From: Synchiropus splendidus
Taxonomy: Eukaryota > Chordata > Actinopteri > Syngnathiformes > Callionymidae
Length of the DNA stretch: 64,000 nucleotides
Assembly: GCF_027744825.2 (NCBI RefSeq)
Contig: NC_071335.1
Location: 16,062,501-16,126,500 of the forward strand
Direction of reading: 5' to 3'
In this document: positions 24,880 through 39,075 of the stretch, piece after piece
Position numbering within the stretch: the stretch's first letter is position 1
Layout: each line of letters opens with the position of its first letter
The notes under the pieces: generated by a model
Told to the model about the DNA's origin: nothing
The model's input: only the letters and a program-made list of their open reading frames with translations
Databases searched by the model: none
Program-made: the position numbers and the translations under genes

Positions 24880-27800
24880 TATTTTCATCCTTGCTACTGT
24901 ACAACCCAAACATTAAAGAACCAAAGTTTGGTTTGCAGCTGCTTCTCAACATGCGAAGTCGTTGCCTTTTCGACTCATGTATGTAAGAGCAGTGAGGATG
25001 TGTTGGTTAGCTTCGAGGCTAATATCCTCTCCTGGCAAAATCTTGTTTACAGATTATGAATCAGGTCAATTTCCTCTTCAGACATAGTTGGCAATAATAT
25101 TTAATTTCAACATATGAATGGAGAAGTGTTTCCCTCGCTGAAATGGAATGAGGCAGCTGATCAACCAGTCAGAGGAGGGAAGAATGATGACATCACTGGA
25201 TGCCTGCTCTCGAACCCAGTGGACCAAAGCTGAACTCTGACTGGTCAGAAGACGGAACAGTGTGATATGTGGAATAGGCTGGGGCAGAATGTGATCACGC
25301 ACCACTGGGTGAATCATCACCACATGGCAATAACCGTTCAGCTCATAATTTCAGGGGGACATCTTGGGAAAAAAAAAAAAAGAAATTATGGCAATCTTCC
25401 CTCGCACATTCATCCAGCAGAAATCAAATGAAATGCACCCAGGCTCATTACGCAAACATGTCTGATGCAACAGCGAATAACCAAGTTATATTCCGTCATT
25501 CACTAATTCTTGATAGGAACTGAAATCCATTTACCTTTTCAATTTCACTGTTGACTTCAATAACGTTAATCAGTGGCTGTGCAATTTCACAGGAAGATCA
25601 CATCTGTCACCGCACACAAGAGACACCAGGTTAGCGGCAACGGCGGTCCACGCTCCATTCATTGGACCCCATTCAGGAGCCTTTCTTGCCTGAGTGCGCT
25701 GCTGAAAGGAGAGTGGCTCATGTTCTTCACTGTGCAAGACAAATGTACTGAAGAACTGCGAGGAACAGTGGATTTGCATTTTCCACCGGAAAGAATGCTG
25801 CACTTATGTGTTCATAAACACAGGACTGGCAACACAACATCTGCTCAATGCAAAACTGTGATATATCCAGGGACAATGAAACTGCTTTTACTTGCTTTGG
25901 CATTTCTTTAACGCCGTCTGGAATGTACACATTCCAACAACATCCCAAATCTTTCTCTTCAAGCAGGAGCACGACTGCTTGTGCAAACGAAAGCATGTGG
26001 AGTTGAAATAACAACATGTGATTCCAGTCCCCCTCAACTGCTCTGTTTACCGAAGTGATCGAGTTATTTGTGTTGAGACAGCTACTTCATGCCTCCAGCT
26101 CACGTTTGTCGTGATAGTCGGTGAGTCATTTCATCACGTTCCTATGACGCCTGTGTGTACAAAAGGTAGTCAAACTCTCGTGTGAAGATGACTCACCCGA
26201 GACACATTTTTTCTCGCCATCAATCAACACACTTTCACATTGGGTTTCCCCCTTCCTTCTTGATCGAGCAAGTTCATTTCTCTAAACTTTTAACACTTAA
26301 ACTTCTATACCTCTTCTCTCGCTTCTAATCCAGTGTCTGTCCAGTTTCCCACTGAGGCACCAACCAGCAAATACGACTACTGTTTCACCAAAATCAGTCC
26401 ACAATAAAAATAGAGTTAGAGTAGTGACACCGAGCCTGTTCACCACACATGGGCATGAAAAGGATGCCATTTTAAAGGAATTCAGGGTCTATAAACGGGA
26501 GCTATCCTCGGGATCCCACCTTCCCTCCATGATTCAGGAAGTCCCTCAGAGTTGCCTCCCTGTCTGACGCGGCTCATGAATGTTTTCTAACATAAGTGTT
26601 GTGCAATAAAGAACATACTGCTGTGTTCCACAGGGCAAAATCACAAAAAAAAAGCTAGAGCCAGTTGATGGTTCACGATGGCGTGGCACGCCATCATGGT
26701 CTCATCATGCTCATGTATACAGGCCCAATGCAACGAGTGTGCCGCATGTTAATCGAATTTATCGTGAGATGCATAATCGTGGAGATTGTTTTTGGAGGTA
26801 CAATTTGTAAAAATCTGTATACAATAAGTTATCGCTCATCTCTGCCGCCCACTCTGAAAACATCCATCCGCATGGAATGGATCAGTCTTCTCGGTTCTAC
26901 TTTGCCACACGTTTACCTGTTAAACTGTGCTTCATAGGTTCACATCCCAAGTGCCTACAGATCATTTGCTAGTTCAGCTGAGGCACTTCCAGAGGAGGAT
27001 CTGATAGGTTGGTGCTGCAGCTAAAGAACACACACCTCCACACACGAGAGGCAGGGAGCGTCAATGTTACGAAAGAAGGGAAGTGAAATCATATATTTTG
27101 AGATCATAAATATGGTTACTTGAGAGGGACGAAGGAGGGAGAGTGAGCGAGAGCGAGGACTGAATGAGGATGAGGTGTCATCAATGAAGCAAGAGAGAGA
27201 GAAGGATTGCTGATAGAAGAGAGACAAAGGTGTGCGTGGAGATCCAAGATAAAGAGTGATGGATGACAACATTCTGAACACATGACATCTCTCTTGTCAC
27301 AGCAACTTAAACTCAATCTTGCTGTGCTTACAGTAGCAGGACGGAATGTCCTTATGAAGACACATGGGTGACACCCTACATACTCACGTCTGCCGAGCTT
27401 CGATAACCTTCTACACACCGTGGGAGACCCCCCATAACCGGGTCACTCCGGTGTCATCATTTTACAATCTCTTTGTTTTGTTGAGGTTCTGAGTCATGTG
27501 ATCACCCTGTCAGCACCTCCACCTGCTCCAGCGAGACATGCTCCACATGTCAGAAACCGGTCTGGGTCACTGTTGATTAAATAAACAAGGGTGTCTACAG
27601 GGCGGCACATCTCTCAACATGCACACATGAAGTTTGCCCGTTCAGCATCAGGCCCTCATGTCTCTGTGCCGTGAAAACAGAGGGGCGAGTGAACAGATTT
27701 TAATGTCGCTAATTCAATACCAACACAGAACTGGAGTAAATTAGCAGCAAGTGATCCAGCAAACTACGGCCGATATTGGAGGATAATCCATGCACTGACA

Positions 27801-30800
27801 CATCTCATCTGCTCAAAACACAAGAGACACTTCTCTGTGCCGCATAAACATACACCCAGTTCCTCACCTTTCATTGCATTCCATTTTTTTGTTGCTGTGG
27901 AGCAGATTTTCCAATACAATACATACACAATCTCGACGCGTCTAACATTGTATATTCTTCCTCCAACATGTAGTGTAAATCAGTGTTGCTGCATGTTAAG
28001 AAAACCATTTTCGCCCGCAGTCACCTTAAACCTGCTTCCATGCTGATGAATCAATAACCTGAAGATGAAACAGAGGAGTCCACATAGAAAAATTCAGGAC
28101 ACATGAATTATGCATGACGGATATCAGTAGTATTTATGTATCTGCGTCCTGTTTGTATTCTAGGAGAGAAGAGATGCACTGCTGTGTGTTTATCGGTCTG
28201 AAGATCAAAGCTCAGAGGAGTTAGTGATAGTAAAGCTGAAAAACAAAGAAGTTGTAGGTGAAGACTTGCTATGCGTGATTTCCCCCTTGATGCATGTGGT
28301 ATTTCCCGAGTCAAAGTCTGCGCTCTCCCCGAGAGAAGAAACACATGAGAATATCCGCAGGAAAGTTGGTGAATCTCAGCAACAAAAGTCATGTGGTGCT
28401 GTGGAGTAGATCTGCATGGAGGGAGGTGTTTACCTTCCAGTGAAACTGGAACCCCATTACCGTACCTTAATGTATGGATGTGCTTTTTTTTTGTCTTGTG
28501 TGAAAACTTGTGTGTTTGATCGGCAGCTCTGTTGAGCAGGAGACGTGCTTGAGCTGCACTTCCCAACTGTTCACCAGGAAACGGATATGATGTCGAGTCC
28601 TGCTGCCGTCACAATGATATATTTGAGAATCCACATTTTCCCCCAGCCCTGGTTACAGCCCTGGTTTTCATTTACTCTAGTCTTGTTTCAATTTGTCTAC
28701 GACATCAAAGGTTACGTGAACCCTTTAAGTAGCCATTGCCTGGTGTCACATTGACGCACTACTGTAACAGAAATAGCTGAAAAATGGTAAACGTTCAAGG
28801 CTTGTAACCATCTTCACTGCCTTTAACAAGTAATTCTGCACACAAATTCCAGACTTTATCTGTGCACCGCTGTCTACATGGAGAACTTAGCGGTGCCGAA
28901 ACTTGCTTTGGACATCCACGGTGATCTGTAAATAAATGACCTCAATTTCCCACAGCTTCTCCTGCAAGTCAAGCTATGGCAGTTTAGCACTTGCCCTTCA
29001 ACAGCCCCCAGCCAAGGTCATTTCCGGTGTACCATTGATCAAGACATCTTAACAGCTACATGGATTAAACTTTGTACAAACCTTTGTATCCAAACAGTCA
29101 TATACTCTCATCCCGATTGAGAAATCTGGCATGAATATCGAGACATGAAACACTGTCCACCCCCTTCATCCTTCCATTAATTTCAATGGTGTTTACACTA
29201 GCAGCATTATCTGTTATTGGAGTTTCATTCTTGGATTCCCAACATCCCTTTCACTGTTTCAGACATAAGACTTTTGTGGCTACACTCTGATTTTACTGAG
29301 GTTCCCGACTACTTTTAAATCTATGAATGCTGTTTCACCATGGCAAAGGAAAAAGCTCTTTGAACCCCACTCTGGGATTTTATTCCATAAATAGTGAGGT
29401 TAATGTTGATAAGGTTGAAACTGCACGATCTGGTTCAAACAAGCAAGACAGCAGATGCTGATGGATTGGACTATTTGGCACCCAAATATCTACCCTGATG
29501 CAGAGGTATAAAGTAAACAGTGAAATCTCACAGAGGAGGGACTGCTGTGACACTGGCTGGGCCGGCCTGCCTCCGGTTTCACAGTCTACTTAACACTCGT
29601 ACATTACGAGCATAAACACAGGGCAATAGAGGCTCCGTGATGGTTATATGGCACATGACACTGGCTACATTTCGTAGTAGTGAGTGTAGTAGACATCACA
29701 GGAGAGTTATGTCCAGCATAAAAGAAGACAGGGAGGGAAAATTAAGGTAAAGCAGCTCGTGTGGAGGCGCAGGAGAGAATTTCATCACGCTCCATCTGTC
29801 TTTAGCATGCAGCTCTCCCGCAAAAGAATTGCAAATACTGACACCAAAGTGATCAAAAAACAGACAAATAAGCAAATACTCCACTCATTAAAACACATGA
29901 ATGGGAAAATAAATCAATAAAAAAGACAAGTTTGTACTTGTGAATGATGTGAACTCATGAGCCCCAAATATCAGCTATGGGTACTGGACATTATTGACAT
30001 TATTGACAATATGGCAACTTAGTATTGTACTCGGATACTGCATTTGAGCGGCGATACTTTACTACTTTTCAACTTTTTCGTACCAAGTTTATTCTCCAAT
30101 TATCATTCTACTTTCAATTTAATTCATGTCATATAAACATTCTGCAGGTAAAACCACTCTAGTGTGACAACCAGGAAAAGTACCCAACAGTGTCAGTACC
30201 GATCAGTTCCTTCAGGTAATCCATATCCAGAACCGTCCAATCGATCATGCGAGTGGTGAGCGAACAAGAGGGCGGGGCCATGTCTTTCTTGGCACTGGGT
30301 GCTTGCTCACAAGACCCAGATTCCAGGTTTGGCCCAACTTTAGAGCCCTGTTGACCCTGCCTTTTGCCCTCTGAGCTTCTGGGACCACTCAAAAACATCT
30401 ATCCAGGCTCTGCATCTAGGCCAACTAAAATAAGGGCTCAGTAGATTTCAGCTGTTTCCTCCGAAGTGGATAATTTTGTTGAAAATAACGTGAGTGACCG
30501 ACTTAGTGGTTAGTGTCCTGGTGGAGGTAAGACATCCCTCACCGCTGTCACGCACTGAACCACACCGTCCATGAGGAGCACTGTAAAGCAGGGACGTTCA
30601 TCCGCCAGCGCTGACGTGAATGAAGCAGCTCCAGCCACAGTGACCTGCTGAATTACTTTTTCCCTCTGTTCTCTCACCAGGCGTTGTCTGCCTCATGAAT
30701 GAAAGCAGCTGAGTGCCCTCAGCTTCTGAGCACAGGTGATCCGACAGTGGGGCAGATACATTTACTTTGTCTTCATATCAGTTTAAAAAGCACAATTCAT

Positions 30801-32019
30801 CACTGTCTGCCTTCCGTAAATGTTGGCTGTGTTGACAAATTAAATCTCTGCTAGCCATTCTGCTACGAATGAGTGCGCTCATGTCGAGCGAAAAACACTG
30901 AGCACCCATGATAGATGGACCTGAGATCTAACCGAAATATAAGGACAAAAATAACTCAGTCGGAGGACATGAACTTGTAATCCAAGCCTGCTGCAGCAAT
31001 GTTGCAGGAAGCATACAAATATAGCATGAAAAAAAAAAGAGTCTTTTTGTCATCGCCGAAGTCCAGATAAACACAACGCACAATAATTTTCAATAAATAC
31101 TGATAACTCTTGAAGTCATTTTTCCACTCCGCTGGCACCTTAAGAGCCTTTTATCTTGGGCTTTCTGTGTGGGTGTTTTGTCATGTGAGTATCAGTATAC
31201 TAGATTACATGTCTGTATTTCTGTAATGAGCGTGATTATTATAAGTTGTTATACAAGCTGGATGAGAAAGTGACCGGTTTAAATCCCACCGAACAGCAGT
31301 CTTGTAGTTATCTGGTGTAGGGATCTCCTCCGAGTGTGTGACACGCAGGAAAGCCCTTAGTCGCGTCACTATGGACTACAGCACGTCTTTTATTTTCAGG
31401 AACCAGTGACGTCTCAGTTAGTTTGAAAGCTGTCAGCTGTGGAAGTCCTCATTCGTCTTCAGTGTTACATCACTGCCCAGCATTTCGAGTCATCTGAGAT
31501 TGAGTAAGGGGGAAATGTGCAAAGACATTCAATGCGATTTTAGGAGTATCCCATCCAAAACCTTGCTCTTAATTTAAGTTATGAAGTGGCAAAGCCTTGG
31601 AACAGGAAGACACTTCCAAACGCACTGTGCATGAATCACTTTTGACAAACCTCTTCAGGGCTCAGAGGCCGAGCATTCCTGTTCATCCTGATGCTCATAA
31701 CCTCATATCCATTATCCCTTCATCCTTTCACTCTCGACCCCTGCCTCACCCTTTCAGACTCCCACTCTGCGTCAGATCACTCTGCGGATCACTGTTAAGT
31801 TGAGTGAGTCTCACTCCTGCGAAGGATGAAATCCCAAAATGGACAGATTACTACTAAACCACCGGCAGCATTAAAGCCATGACTGAAACCATTGCTAACA
31901 CTATAAGTGGAGACACTTAAGCACTTGTTTGTGGCTGCAAAGGTAAGAAATACGCACTTTAACAGAAGCAAAAAGAGTCAGTTCCTCTAACGTTGAAGTA
32001 GACAACTGAAGGGCAACTC
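24880..32019. other. Long gene-free stretch
   Basis: About 7 kb with no recognisable exon, RNA gene or dated transposon boundary. Small A- and T-runs only. Confidence 0.45.
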
Positions 32020-32360
32020 CTACCTAAGCATCCAGCCTCGTCCAAACATCCCGCGCACCGACGCACCGGCAGAGGTTCATCTCCGGAGTCGACCCGTCAC
32101 CGCAGTTGCAGGCGGCCGAGCACCGACACATGAGCCGACGCAGCGGAGAGGACAGAAGTGAAGAAGAACGGAAGGACACCGCCGGGAAAGAAGGGAGGCT
32201 AGTGCAATATGGTCATATTCCGCTTTTAAAATGAGTCTACCGCAACTTCCCCCCCAAAAAACACCTGTCTCCCCAGGAGGTGGAAACTAAAGAGAAGTGC
32301 AGCGATGAAGCGGGATGCCGCGTCTTCACGGACGTGTCAAGCTTCCTTAGATTAGCAAAG
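32020..32360 (-). promoter_or_regulatory. CpG-rich block; candidate distal promoter or non-coding first exon
   Basis: The block has about twenty CpGs within roughly 170 bp around 32040-32210, far denser than the AT-rich surroundings. On the minus strand it ends in CTTAG followed by GTAGGAG at 32024/32023, a plausible splice donor, and a TTTTAAAA stretch lies at about 32224-32231. It sits on the correct side of gcgr, whose first coding exon has a good acceptor (CTTCCTTCCAG) immediately 5' of the ATG and therefore needs an upstream non-coding exon. Linking the two across about 22 kb is inference; it could equally serve an unseen lncRNA. Confidence 0.35.
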
Positions 32361-34009
32361 GACTTCCGGTGAATTCAAAAAATAAAACGACACCGTGGAA
32401 GTGCCTGTCCATCTCACACTAAGGTGATTACCACGCAGAATACTAGTTTGGAAAGTAGGTTCATAAGATACATTTTTTTATTCGATTAGAATCACAATTC
32501 ATGTCAGAACATAAGATGGAAAAACAATTACTGGGAAACATGAGGAAAATCTGTGAAAAATGAATATGAAATGAAAACGAAATGAATATGGAATGAAAAT
32601 CTGTACAAACCTGCTTGCCTCTGAATTCTTTTTATTCCCTGTTTTCATCATATCATCATGCAAGTGACAGTCATATATGTTTTTTATGTTGTATGTTATA
32701 CATAGATCAATGTCGTATATGTCACGTAGTAACATTTCAATGTAATACATGTGGCAGAACTGACAGTAAAAGCTACCTTATCTTGGTTAGTCTTTATTTC
32801 TTTTTTTCTGCCTCCTCCCATGTGTGATTTCAGTTTCAACGACAGACATTCATGCCATATCATTGAACTGCTCCGAATAATAGTGTTATTCACTGCTGCT
32901 CTTATGACGGAGCCCTGACTCACTAGGAGAAACCGCCTGCCACATGATCAGATGAAGTTTTGGTTCATCACCCGGGCAAATAAAAGATGGGACTTTCAGG
33001 TCGGCCTCCTTTTATTCACAGCATATTAAGACACAGAACCTCATTCTGCTGGGTTCAACAGAGGAGCCAGAGAAACGCTGACTTCTGCAGTTGATAAAAA
33101 AAAAAATCAAGGAGTAAGGATTGTATTTGTTACCTGATAAAACTTTGTCTTATATTTATATTCATATAACAAGTTATGTTATTTCAGTCTGAACAAAGGT
33201 GCAACATCTTTATGTATATTGTATTATTATTATTGCTTTCAGTCATGTATGATCATTTTTGAAGTTGTTTTTTTTTCTATTGTACTTTAATGATTTAAAA
33301 TGTGAAAGAACGTCCAATCACATGTAAGATATATACAATAACGTTAGAACAGCACAATCACAGACATCCTGGTGGAGGGAGAATGCAGGAAGCCACACTA
33401 GCGCTGGCAGAGGGTCACCACGATTTGCAGTCCTGACCCCACCACCAGACATAGGCCACTCACCAGTCCCAGATCCAAAGCAAAAAAATGGGGGATGAAG
33501 TCTGAATGAATCTGTTAAGATGTTTAACACAAACCTTTGCATCACAATTAATGTGTACTCCAATCTGACTGTTGCCTTTCAATACTTGTATTTGTTTAGA
33601 GTACTTATTCAGTTCAGTACACAGTGATGCATCTTGAGGATGCTGTTGGACGGTTACAGCTTAAATGCTAAGTGAGACAAGGCCTTTTGCTTGCAAGTCA
33701 TTGACATTGAGTGTTCAACAGCAGGGTGAGAGAAAGAATGTTAAGAGTTTCTGTGGAATTTTCTGGCGTGATGCTGCTCACAGTGGTGGTGTGTGGTTGG
33801 AGATGTCCATCCCTGTTCTGAGGAAGTGCAGAATGCTATGCATATTTTCAGCCAATAAAAGACGGCTTGCAAAGCAGCGAAGAAAGCAAGCTTCAAATGT
33901 GAGTATTTTCTTTGTTAATGGAGATATACATATTCAAAAAACATTGGATTATTTTAGCTCATTTAACGCATTATTGACCTCATTGTTGCACAACATTTAT
34001 TTTATGATA

Positions 34010-34741
34010 CAGTGGCACCTCGGTTCTCGACCACAATCCGTTCCAGACGGCGGTTCGAGAAGCGATTTGTTCAAAATCTGAATTGATTTGTCCCATTACA
34101 ATGAATGGAAAAAGAAATAATGCGTTCCAAGCCTTAAAACAGTCTTTCGTAGGAGTGAATGTAGAGTGTCTGCTGCAGGTGCGCTGTTCCTCTATGTGTG
34201 TGGCCGCTGCATGTGGGAGGGGTTGCCGAGTGAGTGAGGTCTCTCCAGAAGTGAAGAGGTGCCCGGTGCGTGTCCAGCTCTGAATGTGCGCTTCTGTGCA
34301 GTTTGGCTGTGACAAAGTCATAAACCAAGACTCGCCTCTTGGTTTATGACTTTCCCAGTCTCGCCTCATCCCTGTCCCAGTGACAACAGGACATCAAACC
34401 CTGGAGTGTGCGCTCCAGCCTCGGAGGTGTGGAGAGCGAGCACCTCCCCTGTGACACTCTACCACGGTCCAGTGTGGAGACAGGAAAGGTTTTACACCTC
34501 AATATGAAGAAAAAACAGTCCGCAAATGTAGCTAACGGGACACGTCTGCATACAGAGGCTGCGTTATACACTATAACAAAGCACGTCGTGGGTCAGCTGA
34601 TCACTCCACGCACGTTATGGTTTTTCCGGGACATTTGACTTCTGGATTTTTGTTCGAAATCAGAAGCAAAAAAGTCTCGAAGTTTTTGTTCGAACTCCGA
34701 TTTGTCCGATGTCCGGGACGTTTGAAACCGAGGTACCACTG
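34010..34741 (-). mobile_element. pogo/Tigger-like MITE, copy 3, with TA duplication and internal insertion
   Basis: The ends are CAGTGGCACCTCGGTTCTCG and ACCGAGGTACCACTG, flanked by TA on each side (34008-34009 and 34742-34743), as expected for Tc1/mariner-pogo insertion. It is about 200 bp longer than the other copies because of extra sequence at about 34320-34500, which begins with a 34-bp hairpin. Confidence 0.8.
34317..34350. repeat. Perfect 14-bp inverted repeat inside a MITE
   Basis: GTCATAAACCAAGA and TCTTGGTTTATGAC pair around CTCGCC. It sits at the junction where MITE copy 3 gains extra internal sequence. Confidence 0.9.
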
Positions 34742-35499
34742 TATTGGGTCAATCGTCTTCCTCTGAACTGCCAGACTGAACGCTGCTCTTGAGCAATGCT
34801 GTCCCCCACAGTCTGATGACGTATCTGCACTTAAGGGGTGTCCTATTTCTGGCCCTCAACGCTTTGAAGATTGAGGATTGATCTTGAGGACTAAGGGAGG
34901 AATTGGAATTCATCCTTGCTCCTCCTGTCGGCACTGATAAGCTTCAGAGCACCAATTCACGCTCACCTTTCCAAACACAGGTGAAAAACCTGAGGCACAG
35001 ACGCTTTCTGGAGTTGAGTAAACTGACGCCACCAGGAAGCTCCTTCCATCTACTTACATCCATCAAATCCATGAGATGTTAAACGCTTGACTTTCTTATT
35101 CAAATATTATTATACTTGGGATTTAACTGCCCCACATGTGTCATGCGCATCAACGTTTAAAAAAAACAGTAAACAGAAAAGTACACAGCGACATTCTAGT
35201 CAGTGTGAAGAGTGATGCTCTCTCTCTTGAGGAATCTCTGAGCATTAACATAACAAAACGGGGCGTGTTCAGTGGAGGAACAGGTGTAGGCGGAGCAAAC
35301 TGAGAGAAAAAAAATACATTTGTAGTGTTCATGCCAAAAGATTTATTAAGTATTTTATTTGTTATACCTCTGAGATTTGATATCCATTTTATGGCCCACT
35401 AATGTGGCACATTCCAAAAGAATCCGGATACGGACTGAGCCTTCTGTCAGTGTTCTCAGTGTTCATTTGGTTCTGCGCGTTTCCACGAAGCTTACGGAT

Positions 35500-35760
35500 A
35501 AGGACCAAACAGAGCATCACCACTGATAACTGTTGCTGTTACTCCCTGTTACGTAGCTTTTTTGAGACATGATTAAAAACATAACAATGGTGGAAATTCT
35601 CCGTCCTCTAGTTTATATAGATATATTTATATAGATATATTAGATATATTTAATGGCCTCACCGACCACTGACCCCTACAAGGATTCCTCTGTTTTCCTC
35701 TTTTGTGCAAGAGGTACATTATTATAACATTAGTTTGTCATGGTGTTAAACGTTGACTGT
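35500..35760 (+). repeat. Diverged repeat pair, member 2
   Basis: Shares GTTGCTGTTACTCCCTGTTA, ATGGCCTCACCGACCACTG and TTTTGTGCAAGAGGTACATTA with the stretch at 17790-17960. It also contains a short (ATAGATATATTT)n-like tract at 35627-35652. Class unknown. Confidence 0.4.
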
Positions 35761-35860
35761 GGGCTGCTCCCCCAGGTGGACATATTGGTGAACTGCAATA
35801 CCAATGCAAAGACCGCTTGAAAGCATTGTGATCGATGAATTGTATTCGGCTTCCTTGTAT

Positions 35861-35902
35861 GCGGCTCATTTCAGGGCCCATTAAGCCCTTGAAATGAGCC
35901 GC
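35861..35902. repeat. Imperfect hairpin
   Basis: GCGGCTCATTTCA at the left pairs with TGAAATGAGCCGC at the right. GGGC/GCCC extends the stem inward, around CCATTAA. Confidence 0.85.
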
Positions 35903-37106
35903 ATAAAAGGCCTTTAACTTATGACAAAAAAAAGACGGATCTACATTGTTTCTATTGCTTAAATATACAGTGATAGCGGATTCTCTCTGAGAAGGATGCT
36001 TCCAATTCGGATGTATTAATGTTCTGGATATGGTGTCTCCGAACGTTGTAATAACGCTCCTGGCTTGGGATTTTCATATCAAAATGTTGACGATAACTGA
36101 ATTGGAAGCCCCACTGGCTGTGTTGCGACAATAAATAATAAAAAAATGATCTGATCTCTCTCTGTTGCTGTCTGGATATTACTGTGTTATTTAGGTGCGT
36201 CATCCAACATGACAGCCAGTGTTTATGAAAAATCCCTCTCCATATCCACGTGACCAGTTTGGTTAAAAAAAGACTGACCCCTGCAGTGGGAGATAAATTG
36301 ACCCTTAGTCTACGGTTCTTTTTTTTATTTGTTATTGCACAGACTTCATTTATATCACTCTATGTGTAGTATAGGAGAAGTATGAAACTGCATTTCTGTT
36401 TCGACTACACTCTCTCTAGTTGGAATCATCAATGCTCTTGAACTGTGGGAGGAAACCTGTGCTCGGAGGAAATACATGCAAGCACAGGGAGAACATCCCT
36501 TCTGTTGTTGACTCTTCATGTCACGCTAATTCACGCTTTCATCTATTCAGCTCTCAGGGCTAATTTGCTTCGAACATTTGCTTTAAATCACTGGAGACGT
36601 CACACAAGAGTGTCCTCTGAAGTGTCGCCATAGAAACAGACAATGGAGCTCCTCCAAGCTTTGATGGGGAATAAGCCTTGATGATGAGAAGCCTTGGCAA
36701 AAGTATCGTCACTGACAATGACCACCACAGGTGAGGGAAGGAATGGAACTGAATCTCGTGTCTTCGTAAGACAGACAGACACGTCTCCAGTTCAGGCACT
36801 GACTTGCTCCGTACCTTTCGTGTCTTGCTGAGGAACATAGTGCACCAGAATCAGAACTGACTTGTCTGTTTTTCATGACACGCCGCCGCGCTCCTTGAAT
36901 TGGTGTGGGAACTCCAGGCTGTTCTCTTGGTCTCATCCTGGGCAGGCGGTGGACGGGTCTTGTTTCGTCCTGCCGTTCAGGTCAAGCGCAACTGTGTGAT
37001 TCCAATGCAAAGAAAATAAGATGGAACTGTAAACTTAAACTTAACATTTTTTAATTCAGCTACTTGGACTTTTACAGGGCCTTCACTTGGACTAGGAATG
37101 ATGTTC

Positions 37107-37760
37107 CAGGGCTTCTTAACCTTTCTGATCTTGGGGCCCACCTTTCCCACAACTGATTCATGACTCTTGATTTCATTTGTGATCAATAACCATATTTAAT
37201 CCACTTACACGTAAACAACACAAAACCTTGTGAAATGACATGAAACCGTGTGATCGTTTCAAAGATATTTGTCATACAAAACTCCAACCAGCAGCAGAAC
37301 CAGGTGCAAGTCATGTTCCTAAAAACAAAAACTTGATGCAAACTGTTGAGAAAAACTGAATAAATTCTGAATAAAATGAAAATAAAAAAACATGTCTATA
37401 TATCATAAAATATATCATAAAATAAAAATATTATATTTTATTGAAATGCCAAGGAAGATTTACGTAAAGTGTAAATGAAAGTATCAAAAAATGTTCTATT
37501 TAATTTTCAAAACTGCTTCAACAGGTGCTTTCATAAACAGTTTTTATTCAACTCTATTCTTTTCAAGAACTCCATAATAAACTATCACAGATTTGCAGCT
37601 GTCAAGTCAATTCAGAGACACACTACTGCCACCATACGTGGCTCATGTATTATTAAAACAGAGTGTCTCACGGCCCTCGTGGCCCATAGGTGTAAAACCA
37701 AAAAACTTTTAGCGGCCCTCTACGGGGCGCTGGCGACCCAAACATGGTTAAGAACCACTG
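37107..37760. mobile_element. Non-autonomous hAT (Charlie-like) element, copy B
   Basis: The left end CAGGGCTTCTTAACC and right end GGTTAAGAACCACTG form hAT-like inverted repeats. The interior matches copy A at 6095-6607 (for example CAGCAGAACCAGGTGCAAGT). No clear 8-bp flanking duplication is visible, and there is no ORF. Confidence 0.7.
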
Positions 37761-38906
37761 CTCCAGAGAAAAGGTCTCATCATGCAAGGAAAAGGTTGAC
37801 GCTTGCGCACCACTAGGGGTCTTTCTCTGCATGCGACTGTGGACAGACCACAGGGAACAGCAACCACACAGAAGCAGTTTGGTGCCTCTACAATGATGCA
37901 GATGCATCACCAAAAACTTGATCGGTCCTGACAAACGACCCTTCCCTCAGAAAACCGCTGGAGAATATGGAGGCCGTTGGTTCATCTCTTGAATTAACCC
38001 CTCACACATGCCCTCAGAGGGTCCTACCAACACCATCGATTGACTTCATCTGACTTTGGTGATGCGGAGGATCGATGGTGCCCATGGATTCCATGAAATA
38101 ATGTAATTAACTTTTAACACAGAAGTAATTACATGTTGTCGATAGTGATTCTCGGCGCGTAATGAGTGGGCCAACAAGTCCGTCTGAGGAGGTGCTGATC
38201 CATTCCATTTTGTGTGTGTAACTACAGCTGTATTACAACACGGCAGTCTGTCAAAATGGTACATATTCACATTGGTACTGACACCGGATTTTAGCTCCTA
38301 AATCACTATTTGAGACCAGCCAAATAGTTGAGCTCACGGGATAGTTGTTACTGTTTAATACCTGAAACAAGCACAGTGAAAGCAGTCCTGTGACGTACTT
38401 TTTGACCCACTGTTACCTTCAAGCAGCTCTGGTTCGCTTCTAACAGGAAGTCGCATATCACCTTGGTGATGAAAGACAGATTAGTTGCAATGCTATTTTT
38501 TTCATTTCCCATAATTTGGCCCTCTGGTCCAGGTTTGACTCCCACAGCAGCCCTGAGGTGAGAAGTCTTGTTCCTCTGTGAACTAGTGTGGGTTTCAGCC
38601 AGATCACCTCCACCTACAGACCCACAGCTTCTATCCACAGCTGTGTATCCAGGCCTTCAGCAGCATTTCATCCATCACTTAAACCCACTCCTATCACGTC
38701 ACAGGTACGGCCACATTTCATGCTTTACGACTTCCTGTCTATCTGTCTGTTTTCAAAATAATGTGAAAACCTATGTACGGTTTTGGATCATATTTCCAGG
38801 AAATTTGTGAAATTGGACGGTGGACCAAGTGATTCACTTTTAGGAGCTCACCGTCTGGATCCAGGATTCTATTCTATAAACATTCTTTAACATTAGGAGA
38901 TCAACC

Positions 38907-39075
38907 CATCCTCACTCCCACGGTGTAATATATTGAGAAAGTGGAATTTTGCGTCCTGTGCTGACACAGAAGGCAGCTTACAGGGTGACATGTCCTCACC
39001 TGAGGCTTCCAGTTCAAAAGCGTTTCTGCCCTCGCGGCATATCCGGACTTCGTGTGCAGCGTAAACAATGGATGG
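38907..39075. mobile_element. MITE with TCCTCACTCCCA end, copy B (partial)
   Basis: It begins CATCCTCACTCCCACGGTG and continues with sequence similar to the right part of the element at 13382-13757 in the opposite orientation, through TTTTGCGTCCTGTGCTGAC. The far end was not found. Confidence 0.5.

Noticed and set aside
24456..24986. 176-codon open frame on the plus strand, with similar frames near 785 and 34369
   Set aside because: The shared peptide comes from the non-coding pogo-like MITE copies; frames run through the terminal repeat.
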